Source: Streptomyces sp. NBC_01431
Lineage (GTDB): Bacteria > Actinomycetota > Actinomycetes > Streptomycetales > Streptomycetaceae
Direction: 5' to 3'
Assembly (NCBI RefSeq): GCF_036231355.1
Contig: NZ_CP109496.1
Location: 2,728,001-2,792,000, forward strand
DNA length: 64,000 nt
In this document: piece after piece, positions 20,494 to 32,603 of the stretch
Layout of the letters: each line of letters opens with the position of its first letter
Numbering within the stretch: the first letter of the stretch is position 1
Program-made: the position numbers and the translations under genes
The notes under the pieces: generated by a model
Seen by the model: only the letters and a program-made list of their open reading frames with translations
Told to the model about the DNA's origin: nothing
Databases searched by the model: none

Positions 20494-20928
20494 TCAGCCT
20501 CGGGTGCTGCCGGCCCGCCCGGACTCCCTGCTGCCGTCGGCAGACGGCGGAGCCTCCCGGTGCAGCAGGTGGCGTACGACACGGACCAGCTCCGCGGGCT
20601 CGAACGGCTTGGCCAGGAAGGCGTCGACCCCGGCGGCCAGTCCGTTCTCCACCTCGTACTGGGTGCACGCACTGATGATCGCGACCGGGAGCCGGCTGGT
20701 ACGCGGGTCGGACCGCAGCCGCGCGGCCGTACGCAGTCCGTCGAGCCGGGGCATCACCACGTCGAGGGTGACCACGTCCGGACGTACCTGGTGCACGACC
20801 TCCAGGCACTCGGCACCATCAGCCGCGGTCACGACCTCGAAGCCCTCCAGCTCAAGGTTGACCCTGATCAACTGCCGGATGACCTTGTTGTCGTCCACAA
20901 CAAGAACCCGGCCCGACGCGCCTGGCAC
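20494..20928 (-). CDS. Single-domain response regulator (receiver only)
   Basis: 144 residues forming only a receiver domain. The acidic pair is D12-D13, the phospho-acceptor is D56 in VTLDVVMPRLDG, the switch residue is S86, and the conserved lysine is K107 in LAKPFEP. There is no DNA-binding or enzymatic output domain; the last ~20 residues are a disordered tail. It would signal by protein contact. No kinase gene is adjacent (nrtL follows, tRNA-Arg precedes), so it is an orphan CheY/Spo0F-like regulator. Confidence 0.9.
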   Translation of the reverse strand: MPGASGRVLVVDDNKVIRQLIRVNLELEGFEVVTAADGAECLEVVHQVRPDVVTLDVVMPRLDGLRTAARLRSDPRTSRLPVAIISACTQYEVENGLAAGVDAFLAKPFEPAELVRVVRHLLHREAPPSADGSRESGRAGSTRG

Positions 20929-21025
20929 ACCTTGAGGTTAGGTCCGCGGAGGGCACCGCGTCCGGGTTTTCCCCACTTCCACCCCGCCCGGGGGACACAG
21001 CCTCACGAGAGAGGGGAAATACCTG

Positions 21026-21056
21026 TTCACAGGCACCCCGGGAGAGCTGGTAGGGT
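21026..21056 (+). promoter_or_regulatory. Candidate promoter of tRNA-Arg
   Basis: TTCACA (21026-21031) and TAGGGT (21051-21056) are separated by 19 bp, 30 bp before the tRNA. The -10 fits the TAnnnT pattern of HrdB-type promoters; the spacer is slightly long. Confidence 0.45.
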
Positions 21057-21085
21057 TCTACCCGTCGCCGCCAAACGCGGCGGAC

Positions 21086-21157
21086 GCCCCCGTAGCTCAG
21101 GGGATAGAGCAACGGCCTCCGGAGCCGTGTGCGCAGGTTCGAATCCTGCCGGGGGCA
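21086..21157 (+). tRNA. tRNA-Arg (anticodon CCG)
   Basis: The 7-bp acceptor stem GCCCCCG/CGGGGGC closes, with a normal D arm (TAGCTCAGGGGATAGAGCA), anticodon stem ACGGC/GCCGT and loop CTCCGGA giving CCG. The T arm holds GTTCGAATC, and the discriminator base is A. CCA is not encoded. It reads the common CGG codon. Confidence 0.95.
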
Positions 21158-21211
21158 CAGAAGCCGGACCAGCACCGCAAGGTCGCTCACCTGCTGACGT
21201 GCCAGACTTCA

Positions 21212-21244
21212 AGAGCCGGACCCAGTTCTACTGGGTCCGGCTCT
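21212..21244 (+). terminator. Intrinsic terminator after tRNA-Arg
   Basis: A perfect 14-bp stem (21212-21225 with 21231-21244), 5-base loop TTCTA, followed by TTTG. It lies 55 bp after the tRNA. Its position between a plus-strand tRNA and the minus-strand rRNA operon end suggests it separates them. Confidence 0.85.
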
Positions 21245-21479
21245 TTGTCGTTCTCTGCGTCGTTCTCCGTCCCTGTGCCCAGCCGCCTTGGACGCAGCCC
21301 GCACGGCGCTTGCCTGGCCCCATCCCGCGCACCGCAGCCAGTACGGCCCGGGGCGTGGCCCGGGATGGCCCCACGTCACTCACCGGCACTGGTCCCGCTC
21401 TGCTGCCACTGCCACCCCGGGCCGGGACGCCCGCAATTCCGCCGCGCTGCGCCCACAAGGACCGCGATCCCTTAAACGC

Positions 21480-21527
21480 AGAAAAGCCCCGCACCGTGAT
21501 CCCGAAGGAATCATGATGCGGGGCTTT
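21480..21527 (-). terminator. Terminator of the rRNA operon
   Basis: A stem of GAAAGCCCCGCA and its complement (about 21482-21493 with 21516-21527), with a partly paired inner loop. On the minus strand it ends in GGGGCTTTTC. It lies just past the 5S 3' end. 21245-21479 between the two terminators contains no gene. Confidence 0.8.
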
Positions 21528-21540
21528 CCCCAAAAATTGT

Positions 21541-21657
21541 TCGGCGGCGTCCTACTCTCCCACAGGGTCCCCCCTGCAGTACCATCGGCGCTGAAAGGCT
21601 TAGCTTCCGGGTTCGGAATGTAACCGGGCGTTTCCCTAACGCTATGACCACCGAAAC
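21541..21657 (-). rRNA. rrf: 5S ribosomal RNA
   Basis: About 117 nt on the minus strand, reading GTTTCGGTGGTCATAGCG at the 5' end and ending near ACGCCGCCGA. The internal CCGAACCCGGAAGCTAAGCC core is typical of actinobacterial 5S. It ends the 16S-23S-5S operon. Confidence 0.95.
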
Positions 21658-21723
21658 ACTATGAAGTTGAACACCGGAACCCCAAGCAGGGGCTCTGACA
21701 GCTGTTCATTGCTTCAGAACAAA

Positions 21724-21740
21724 CACAGTGGACGCGAGCA
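21724..21740. other. 3' arm of 23S rRNA processing stem
   Basis: CACAGTGGACGCGAGCA here is the exact reverse complement of 24874-24890 in the 16S-23S spacer. The two 17-nt arms bracket 23S and would form the long helix cut by RNase III-type processing. Confidence 0.75.
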
Positions 21741-21741
21741 A

Positions 21742-26695
<4,954 letters not shown>

Positions 26696-26882
26696 GTTTA
26701 CCCGCTATCGGGTGCACACATCACGTAAGAGCGGGACGACCAAGCCGGAATAAGGCCGGTCGTCCACAGCGTCCTCGCTGTGTTGTTGCCTGCCCACCAC
26801 AAGAGCGGAACAGGACTTTTCAAAGGAACCTCGATCCGCCGAAACGGATACGGGGTTGTCAATCTGGCGTTGACTTTTGGCA

Positions 26883-26900
26883 CGCTGTTGAGTTCTCAAG
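26883..26900 (-). promoter_or_regulatory. boxA-like element in rRNA leader
   Basis: On the minus strand CTTGAGAACTCAACAGCG, the actinobacterial rRNA leader element also found in modified form in the 16S-23S spacer. It is the expected site for Nus-factor antitermination. The leader downstream also has a strong hairpin at about 26735-26772. Confidence 0.6.
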
Positions 26901-26974
26901 GAACGGACGCTTCCTTTGTACTCACCCTCTCGGGCTTTCCTCCGGGCGCTTCCCTTCGGTATTTCGTGTTCCCG

Positions 26975-27160
26975 ACTCTATCAGACGCTTTCGTGTCCGA
27001 CTTCCTCGGTGCCTTTCCGGTTCCCCCTCTCGGGTTTCCCTTTCCGGCGGTTCCGACTCTATCAGATCCTTTCGGACCTGATTCCCGGTCGAAATCGGGG
27101 TGTCTTCCCGGCCCTTGGGCCTTTCCGACGTCCCGAACTCTAGCGGATCTTTCCGGCGAC
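26975..27160 (-). promoter_or_regulatory. Three tandem rRNA promoters with 81-bp period
   Basis: TAGAGT -10 hexamers occur on the minus strand at 26975-26980, 27056-27061 and 27137-27142, exactly 81 bp apart. Each is in a shared context GAAAGnnTCTGATAGAGTCGG (the distal copy is GATCCGCTAGAGTTCGG). They precede the 16S leader by 280-450 bp. The -35 regions do not match TTGACA well. Multiple promoters are the rule for Streptomyces rRNA operons. Confidence 0.7.
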
Positions 27161-27161
27161 T

Positions 27162-27674
27162 CGTAACCGAGGTTCCGGGCTCGATCGGAAATGGAATTCG
27201 GCATGCCGAATTCAACCCCGGTCGAGGGATCGTGCTGAGTTGGGTTGCCGCAGAACCTGCGGCGGACGGTTGCCTCGGAACCGTTCCGGCGCCGCGACAA
27301 CTCGGAGAACACTACACGAGCCCGAGGGCCCTTCACGCCCCACCCTTGCCAGGCGTCCCACGCTCTTCTCCAGCCCCACCAGTGAGCGGCCGACAGCCTC
27401 GTCCACCAAGGCGTGTGTCCGGCTTGTCGGACACCTTGAACTATGCCGCCAATGCCCTGCGGCCTGCCGTTCCAACTTCGTAACCGATCCCTTCGGGGCC
27501 GCCGCCCCGAGCTGTCCGAACACCTGCGAACCCGGGGATTCCGGCAGGTCCCGGAGGTCCTGGCAGTGCGTTGCGCGTGCAATCCGCATTGGGTACACAT
27601 GGACGGCGCGCGGGGTTGCATGCGCGTCGTTCGGGTCTGCTGTGTCTGTTTCGGGGGTGTGCGTGAAGGTCGAC
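27162..27674. other. 513-bp region without a recognisable gene
   Basis: Between the rRNA promoters and the ESX remnants. Open frames on both strands have poor codon use and no recognisable domains. A 7-bp hairpin (27415-27421 with 27428-27434) is the only local structure noticed. Confidence 0.5.
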
Positions 27675-27884
27675 ATGGGGTCCGCGACCCTGTCCGATCT
27701 GTCGTCGACGAACTTCGACGCCGTGCGTTTCGGCGCGCGTCACTGACCATCAGAAGGGTGGAACAAGGCCGCGAACGAGGTCCGCGACATCGTCCGCCTG
27801 GTGCGCGCGACGCTGGAGCTCAATGACGGCACGGCGCATTCGACGCTGTCCAAGGCGAAGGCCGCCGTCGACGCGATCGGCTGA
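27675..27884 (+). pseudogene. Remnant of an ESAT-6-like (pore-forming ESAT-6 family) gene
   Basis: One frame runs from ATG 27675 (GAAGG upstream) for 23 codons, meets an in-frame TGA at 27744, then continues in the same frame as WNKAANEVRDIVRLVRATLE and LNDGTAHSTLSKAKAAVDAIG to TGA 27882. The second part closely matches the C-terminal helix of the ~100-residue ESAT-6-like proteins that Streptomyces encode next to ESX genes. The total would be ~69 codons, so some 30-40 residues of the middle are lost as well as the stop having arisen. WXG-type substrates are secreted as helical hairpins; this copy cannot make one. Confidence 0.7.
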
Positions 27885-27935
27885 TTGCCTCAAGTGGCTT
27901 GTAAGCACGGGTAATTGGTGTGAAGGGGGTGGTGT

Positions 27936-28190
27936 GTGGTGGGTAGCTGGGATGTTTCGCCGGCGGTTGTGTCGGGTGTGCTCCAGAAGACGGGGCATGC
28001 GGCTGAGGCGATGTCGACGGCTGTCGGGGGCGGGCCGGTGGGCAAGGATGGGATCGAGTCCGGCGGGATGAGGACCGGATCGGGAACGGGAAGCGCGTGG
28101 TCATTCCGGACATGCGTAATGCCGATCAGGCCGCCATTGACGATGTCAGGGCAATTGTCGAAGTCCAGTCGAAGACCATGGGTGGGGTGA
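27936..28190 (+). pseudogene. Truncated DUF6507-type ESX-associated gene
   Basis: From GTG 27936/27939 the first ~29 residues (SWDVSPAVVSGVLQKTGHAA, then EAMSTAV) match the start of DUF6507 proteins, which usually follow the ESAT-6-like gene and run to 110-130 residues. After that the similarity is lost in a Gly-rich stretch. From 28097 the frame overlaps the next gene out of phase and ends at 28190. GAAGGGGG precedes the start. I read it as a 5' fragment fused to unrelated sequence by deletion; a divergent short protein cannot be excluded. Confidence 0.55.
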
Positions 28191-29089
28191 TCGGGTTGTC
28201 TGGCATCCGCGACGAGGGCGGAGCGCGGATCGTCCGGGCCATGCCGAAGGATCCGGAGGCCTTGGCCGCGCTTCGCGAATGGGCCGACCAGCCGGATTCC
28301 CTGCTCGGTGTCGCAGGGCTCGATCTGACCTCGGCCGACCTGTCCGGGGCGGACTTCGGCGGCGGCATGCTGGCCGGGACCGTGCTCAGCGACGCGGTGC
28401 TGGTGGGCACGGACCTCTACCGGGCCCACCTGGAAGGCGCGGTGCTCGACGGTGCCGATCTGACGGGCGCCCGCCTCGTGAAGGCCGTGCTGGATGAGGC
28501 CTCTTTGCGGCGGGCGAAGCTGGGCGGGGCGGATCTGGGCAGTGCCGAACTGTGTGCGGCCGATGCCCGGGGCGCCGTGCTCCGCGGCGCGCGGCTCAAC
28601 GCCGCCTCCCTGATCGACACGCTGTTGCAAGGGGCGGACCTCACCGGAGCCGTGGTGAAGGAGACCTCGTTCCGTGTCGTGGTCGACGAACTCACCGTGG
28701 TCGAGGGTCTGTCGGGCACGGTGTACGGGCCGATGGCGCTGGAGAGCGGCGGGCAGCGCAGCGAAATCGGCGGCCGGGCAATGGAGTTGTGGCTGAGCGA
28801 CCGGGGCGCGGACGTGCGGGTGATCGACCCGGCGTCGCGGCACATCACGTACTACGCGAAGATCAGTGAGGGGTATCCCCGGAGCAGTCCGCGCGGCGTC
28901 GTCCGGCGCCGCTTTCTTGACGGGGTCGCGTACGACGAGGCTTTCACCCGGAATCTGAGGTGGGAGCCGACCGAGTACCTGCGGCTCTACGAACTCGGCC
29001 ACAACGAGGTCGACCATGTGGAGATCACCGCGCAGGAAGCGGACTCCTTTGTCGAAGCGGTGACCGCGAAGCTCCGCGAGCGCCCGTAA
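28097..29089 (+). CDS. Pentapeptide-repeat protein with unrecognised C-terminal domain
   Basis: 330 residues. After ~70 N-terminal residues there is a right-handed beta-helix of A(D/N)LxX repeats from about 75 to 190 (LTSADLSGADFGGGML, LDGADLTGARLVKAVLD, LGGADLGSAELCAADARGA). The last ~140 residues (from GQRSEIGGRAMEL) are a separate, non-repeat domain rich in Arg, Tyr and acidic residues that I cannot name. There is no signal peptide or TM. Start GTG 28097 is the first in-frame; it overlaps the decayed gene before it and the ribosome site is weak, so the N-terminus is uncertain. It sits inside an ESX locus, so a role as a gyrase-mimic or immunity-type protein is speculation. Confidence 0.75.
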   Translation: MVIPDMRNADQAAIDDVRAIVEVQSKTMGGVIGLSGIRDEGGARIVRAMPKDPEALAALREWADQPDSLLGVAGLDLTSADLSGADFGGGMLAGTVLSDAVLVGTDLYRAHLEGAVLDGADLTGARLVKAVLDEASLRRAKLGGADLGSAELCAADARGAVLRGARLNAASLIDTLLQGADLTGAVVKETSFRVVVDELTVVEGLSGTVYGPMALESGGQRSEIGGRAMELWLSDRGADVRVIDPASRHITYYAKISEGYPRSSPRGVVRRRFLDGVAYDEAFTRNLRWEPTEYLRLYELGHNEVDHVEITAQEADSFVEAVTAKLRERP

Positions 29090-29153
29090 TTCCGGACCGT
29101 ACCGGCAGAACTGCCGTGCGGCACATGCAGAATTCGAGGGAGATTGGCCGGGC

Positions 29154-29465
29154 ATGACTGCCGCGCAGGACTATGACAGCCAATTGCTGGAGTCGGTTTC
29201 GGTACGACGCCGGCGACTTCGCGATGCCCTTCTGTTCGGGGGGCAGCGGGGGCGGCGGTCGGTCGACGAGCGCCTCGGCAAGGTGTTTGCCGGAATTGTG
29301 ATTGCGGCGGTGCTGTGCGCGGGGTGCGTCGGCTGGTCGTTCATTTCGCACAAGCTCATCGGCAAGACGCCGTACGGGACTTCGGTCCAGCCCTCTTCTC
29401 CACCTCCTTCTCCCCTCTCTTCTCCTCCCGCTTCTTCGCCCGCCGTGAAGTCTTCGGCCCGATGA
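29154..29465 (+). CDS. Small single-pass membrane protein of the ESX locus
   Basis: 103 residues. The basic, Arg-rich N-terminus (VRRRRLRDALLFGGQRGRRS) is followed by one TM helix (about 46-66) and a Ser/Pro-rich tail outside. No known domain. The layout of cytosolic tail, one TM and extracellular segment recalls the N-terminus of EccB, but the large EccB periplasmic domain is missing. ATG 29154 with GAGGGAG upstream. It lies 14 bp before eccD, so it is probably co-transcribed. It may be an assembly or anchoring partner of the secretion machine. Confidence 0.7.
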   Translation: MTAAQDYDSQLLESVSVRRRRLRDALLFGGQRGRRSVDERLGKVFAGIVIAAVLCAGCVGWSFISHKLIGKTPYGTSVQPSSPPPSPLSSPPASSPAVKSSAR

Positions 29466-29478
29466 TAGGTTCGCACGC

Positions 29479-30843
29479 GTGATAGCTACGGGATCTCTGA
29501 GCCGTACGGCATTGAGCCGGGTCACTCTGGTCGGGGAACAGCGTCGGGTGGATCTCGTTCTGCCGTCCGAAGAGTCAATTGGGCTGCTGCTGCCCGAAAT
29601 CATGCGGCTGCTCGGCGACGGTCCGGGTGGCCGGCCGATGCTGCGCCATCTGACGACGGCCGACGGTTCGGTACTCGCCCAGGACTCGACGCTCGCCTCG
29701 GCGGGTGTACCGGACGGGGCGGTGCTGCGTCTGGTGCGGGTCGAGGACGCGCCTTCGGCGCCGGTGGTGCACGACGTCACCGACGAGGCCGCGGACGATC
29801 TGGACGTACGGGCCTGGCGCTGGCGGCCCGCCGCGCGGCGTGCTGTGGCGGGGCTCGCCACGGTCGGCTGGGCGCTGGCGGCCGGGGTGCTCGCGCGCGA
29901 GGAGTTCGCACTGTCGGCCGTCGGCTCGGTGCTGCTGGCCGTGGCCGCGGTCGCGGCGGTCGTGGGGGCGGTGCTCGGGCGCACCGGGCAGCGCGGCCCC
30001 GCGACCACGCTGATCGTCACGGCCGGGGTGCTCGGCGTGCTCGGGGCGTGGACACTGGCCGACGCGTACGGCTGGCCGGGCGGGGCCCGGCTCGGTGCGG
30101 TCGCGGGCGCGGGGGTGCTGGCGTTCGCGCTGCTCGGGGTCTTCTCGCCGCTCGGGCGGGGCGGGCTGATCGGCGCCGGTGCGGTCGCCGGGGCCGCGCT
30201 CTGCTGGGAGGCCGTGATCGCTTCGCAGTCGGGCGCGGGCACGGCGCTCGGGCAGGCGCGGGCCGGGGCGATCGTGGTGATCGTGGCGGCGGTGGTGCTC
30301 GGGGTGCTGCCGCGGGTGGCCCTGATGGCGTCCGGGCTTTCGGGTCTCGACGACCGGCGCTCCGGCGGGGCTTCGGTGAGCCGCTACCAGGTGTCGACCG
30401 CGCTCGCGGCCACGCACCGCGGGCTCGCGCTCGCCACGGTGGTGGTGGCGGGCTGTGCGGCGGTCGCCGGGATCCTGGTGTTGCGCACGCCGACGGTGTG
30501 GACGGTGCCGCTGGCCTCGGTCGTCGCCGTGGTCCTGGCCCTGCGTGCGCGGGCCTATCCGCTGGTCGCCGAGGTCGTGGGGCTGTTCGCGGCCGCGGCC
30601 GCGGTGGCCGGGCGGCTGGCCTGGGTCTGGTGGGAGCGCACCGGTGCGTTCGGCCCGCTGGCGCTGCTCGTGGTCCTCGCGGTGGTCCCGGTCGCGATCC
30701 TCGTCATCCAGCCCGCGGACCATGTACGGGTCCGGCTGCGGCGGTTCGGCGACGCGCTGGAATCGGTCGGCGTGATCGCGCTGTTCCCGCTGGTGCTCGG
30801 GGTGTTCGGGGTGTACGGGCGTCTGCTCGGCACGTTCGCGTAA
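29479..30843 (+). CDS. eccD: Type VII secretion integral membrane protein EccD
   Basis: 454 residues. The N-terminal YukD/ubiquitin-like domain (about 10-95: SRVTLVGEQRRVDLVLPSEE, then GLLLPEI, DGSVLAQDSTLASAGVPDGA) is followed by about eleven TM helices (115-450). This is the EccD architecture: the subunit lines the membrane pore region of ESX machines. GTG 29479. It is followed by the MinD-like ATPase and eccC, so the motor and membrane parts are together. The TM count is by eye. Confidence 0.9.
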   Translation: MIATGSLSRTALSRVTLVGEQRRVDLVLPSEESIGLLLPEIMRLLGDGPGGRPMLRHLTTADGSVLAQDSTLASAGVPDGAVLRLVRVEDAPSAPVVHDVTDEAADDLDVRAWRWRPAARRAVAGLATVGWALAAGVLAREEFALSAVGSVLLAVAAVAAVVGAVLGRTGQRGPATTLIVTAGVLGVLGAWTLADAYGWPGGARLGAVAGAGVLAFALLGVFSPLGRGGLIGAGAVAGAALCWEAVIASQSGAGTALGQARAGAIVVIVAAVVLGVLPRVALMASGLSGLDDRRSGGASVSRYQVSTALAATHRGLALATVVVAGCAAVAGILVLRTPTVWTVPLASVVAVVLALRARAYPLVAEVVGLFAAAAAVAGRLAWVWWERTGAFGPLALLVVLAVVPVAILVIQPADHVRVRLRRFGDALESVGVIALFPLVLGVFGVYGRLLGTFA

Positions 30844-30863
30844 GTATGCGTAAGGGTCGGGAT

Positions 30864-32603
30864 GTGGCTGTGGGCGAGGACTGGCAGCGCGATGTGCTGC
30901 GCGAGCTGAACGCGGGGGGCTCGGCGGAGCCGGACGCGCAGCCGCACGCGGGTGGCTCGACGGATCCCCATGCCCAGCCGCACGCGCGTGGCCCGGTGGA
31001 ATCGACCGGACAGCCGCACGCGGGCGGCCCGACGCATCCCGATGCCCAGCCGCACGCCGGGAACTCGGCGGCACCGGCCGGACAGCCGTACGCCGGGAAC
31101 CCGGTGGCGCCGACCGGACAGCCATACGCGGGCCCGGCGGAGGGCACTTTCCGGATACCCCGGGCCGAACCGCGCGGCGCGTCCGCATCCGCGTCCGCGT
31201 CCGCGTCCCAAGAGCCGCGTTCGGGTTCGCCCGCGGCGGGCATGGGCGATCCGGTCACCGACCCCCGCCAGCACCCGGCCTCCCCGCACCCCGGCACCGC
31301 AGCGCCCGCGACGGCCCATGCCGCGGACTCCCGCCAAGGCCAGCCGTCCCAGCACACCAACCACCCGGCACCCACCCCCGGACCCCCTCACCCGGACCAG
31401 CGCTGGGCCGCCCCTGCCGCACCCCGTACAGATCCCCACCCGGCCCCGGCCTCCCCCCACCCCGGCACCGCGGGCCCCCACGACGCGCGGCCGGGCGGGG
31501 GCCCCCGCCCGGCTTCGCCGCAGCCCAGCTCCCCCGCGGGGCACGGTGTTCTTCAGCCGGCGCCCGGCATCGACGCCATCGCGGCTGCCCGCGACGCCTC
31601 CTTGTACGGCGCTTCGGAGGGGCGGCCCGCCACCCTGCCCGAGCTGCGGGTCCCCGGGGGGCGGGACGCCGCCGTGCCGATGGCCGCGCCCGAGTCCGTG
31701 CCCACCGTCGATCCGCGGCTCGCTGTCGCGCTCGGGAAGGCCGTGCACGGGGATTCGGCGACGAAGCGGGCCGGGCGGACGGTGCGCAAGCTGACCTCGT
31801 CCGCCGCGCAGGACGTGGCCGAGGAGACCCGGATCGGGCGGGAGTTGCAGCAGCCCGTGACGACCGGCCGGGTCATCGCGGTCACCTCCATCCGCGGCGG
31901 CGTGGGGAAGACCACCGTCGCCGCTCTGCTCGCCCGGAGCTTCAACCACTACCGGCACGATCCCGTGCTCGCGCTGGAGGCGGACGGCGCGCTCGGCACG
32001 CTCCCGGTCCGGCTCGGCGTCGAGTCGGTCCGCTGGTCCTGCGCCGACCTCGCCCAACTCCTCACCCCCGCCATGCAGTTGACCGACGTCACCGGCTATC
32101 TGGTGCCGGTCGCCGACGGCGGCTGGCTGCTGCCCGCGAGCCAGGGCCGCCTCGGCGCACCGCTGAGCATGCAGACGTACCGCACCGTGACCCTCGCGCT
32201 GCGCCGCTACTTCGCGGTGACCGTGGTGGACTGCGAGACGCTGCCCGGCGAGGTGGCGCGTACCGCGATGGACACCGCGCACGCGCGGATCGTGGTCGCT
32301 CCGATGACGGCGGAGGGCGTCGGCTCGACCCGCGTCGTCCTGGACTGGCTCGGCCGGCTTCCGCACGGGGCGCTGGCCACGACCGTCGTCGCGCTCACCG
32401 CCAACTCCCCCGACATGACACTGGACTTGAAGGCCGCCACCGCGCATCTGCGGGAAGCGGGCGTCACCGTGCTGCCGGTCCCCTACGACCGGCATCTGGC
32501 CCAGGGAGGCCCCATCCAGACCGCACTGCTCGGCCGGGCGACCCGGCAGGCCGCCGTTTCGCTGGCCGCCGAGGCGATGGAAAGGGCGGTACGGGTGCGA
32601 TGA
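30864..32603 (+). CDS. MinD/ParA-like ATPase with long proline-rich N-terminus (ESX-associated)
   Basis: 579 residues from GTG 30864 (AAGGG upstream; ATG 30846 is an in-frame alternative without a ribosome site). The first ~240 residues are disordered and Pro/His/Ala-rich, with imperfect AQPHAGG / GQPYAGN repeats and an (AS)n run. The C-terminal ~250 form a P-loop ATPase with a ParA/MinD-type Walker A (SIRGGVGKTTVAALLA), a DCETLPG Walker B region and a MinD-like tail. EspI-type proteins of mycobacterial ESX loci have this same plan and regulate secretion. The stop overlaps eccC as ATGA. Role in regulating or placing the ESX machine is inferred. Confidence 0.83.
   Translation: MAVGEDWQRDVLRELNAGGSAEPDAQPHAGGSTDPHAQPHARGPVESTGQPHAGGPTHPDAQPHAGNSAAPAGQPYAGNPVAPTGQPYAGPAEGTFRIPRAEPRGASASASASASQEPRSGSPAAGMGDPVTDPRQHPASPHPGTAAPATAHAADSRQGQPSQHTNHPAPTPGPPHPDQRWAAPAAPRTDPHPAPASPHPGTAGPHDARPGGGPRPASPQPSSPAGHGVLQPAPGIDAIAAARDASLYGASEGRPATLPELRVPGGRDAAVPMAAPESVPTVDPRLAVALGKAVHGDSATKRAGRTVRKLTSSAAQDVAEETRIGRELQQPVTTGRVIAVTSIRGGVGKTTVAALLARSFNHYRHDPVLALEADGALGTLPVRLGVESVRWSCADLAQLLTPAMQLTDVTGYLVPVADGGWLLPASQGRLGAPLSMQTYRTVTLALRRYFAVTVVDCETLPGEVARTAMDTAHARIVVAPMTAEGVGSTRVVLDWLGRLPHGALATTVVALTANSPDMTLDLKAATAHLREAGVTVLPVPYDRHLAQGGPIQTALLGRATRQAAVSLAAEAMERAVRVR

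Noticed and set aside
26857..26862. TTGACA on the minus strand in the rRNA leader as a promoter -35
   Set aside because: No TAnnnT at 16-19 bp; lies in the leader, next to a short local stem, more likely processing structure.
26896..27750. Arg-rich open frame across the rRNA promoter region (minus strand)
   Set aside because: Overlaps the tandem promoters and leader; composition is not protein-like.
30048..30863. Upstream extension of the MinD-like ATPase frame by about 270 codons
   Set aside because: It lies wholly in another frame of eccD; GC-rich coding DNA keeps alternate frames open. The protein is Arg/Gly-rich without domains.
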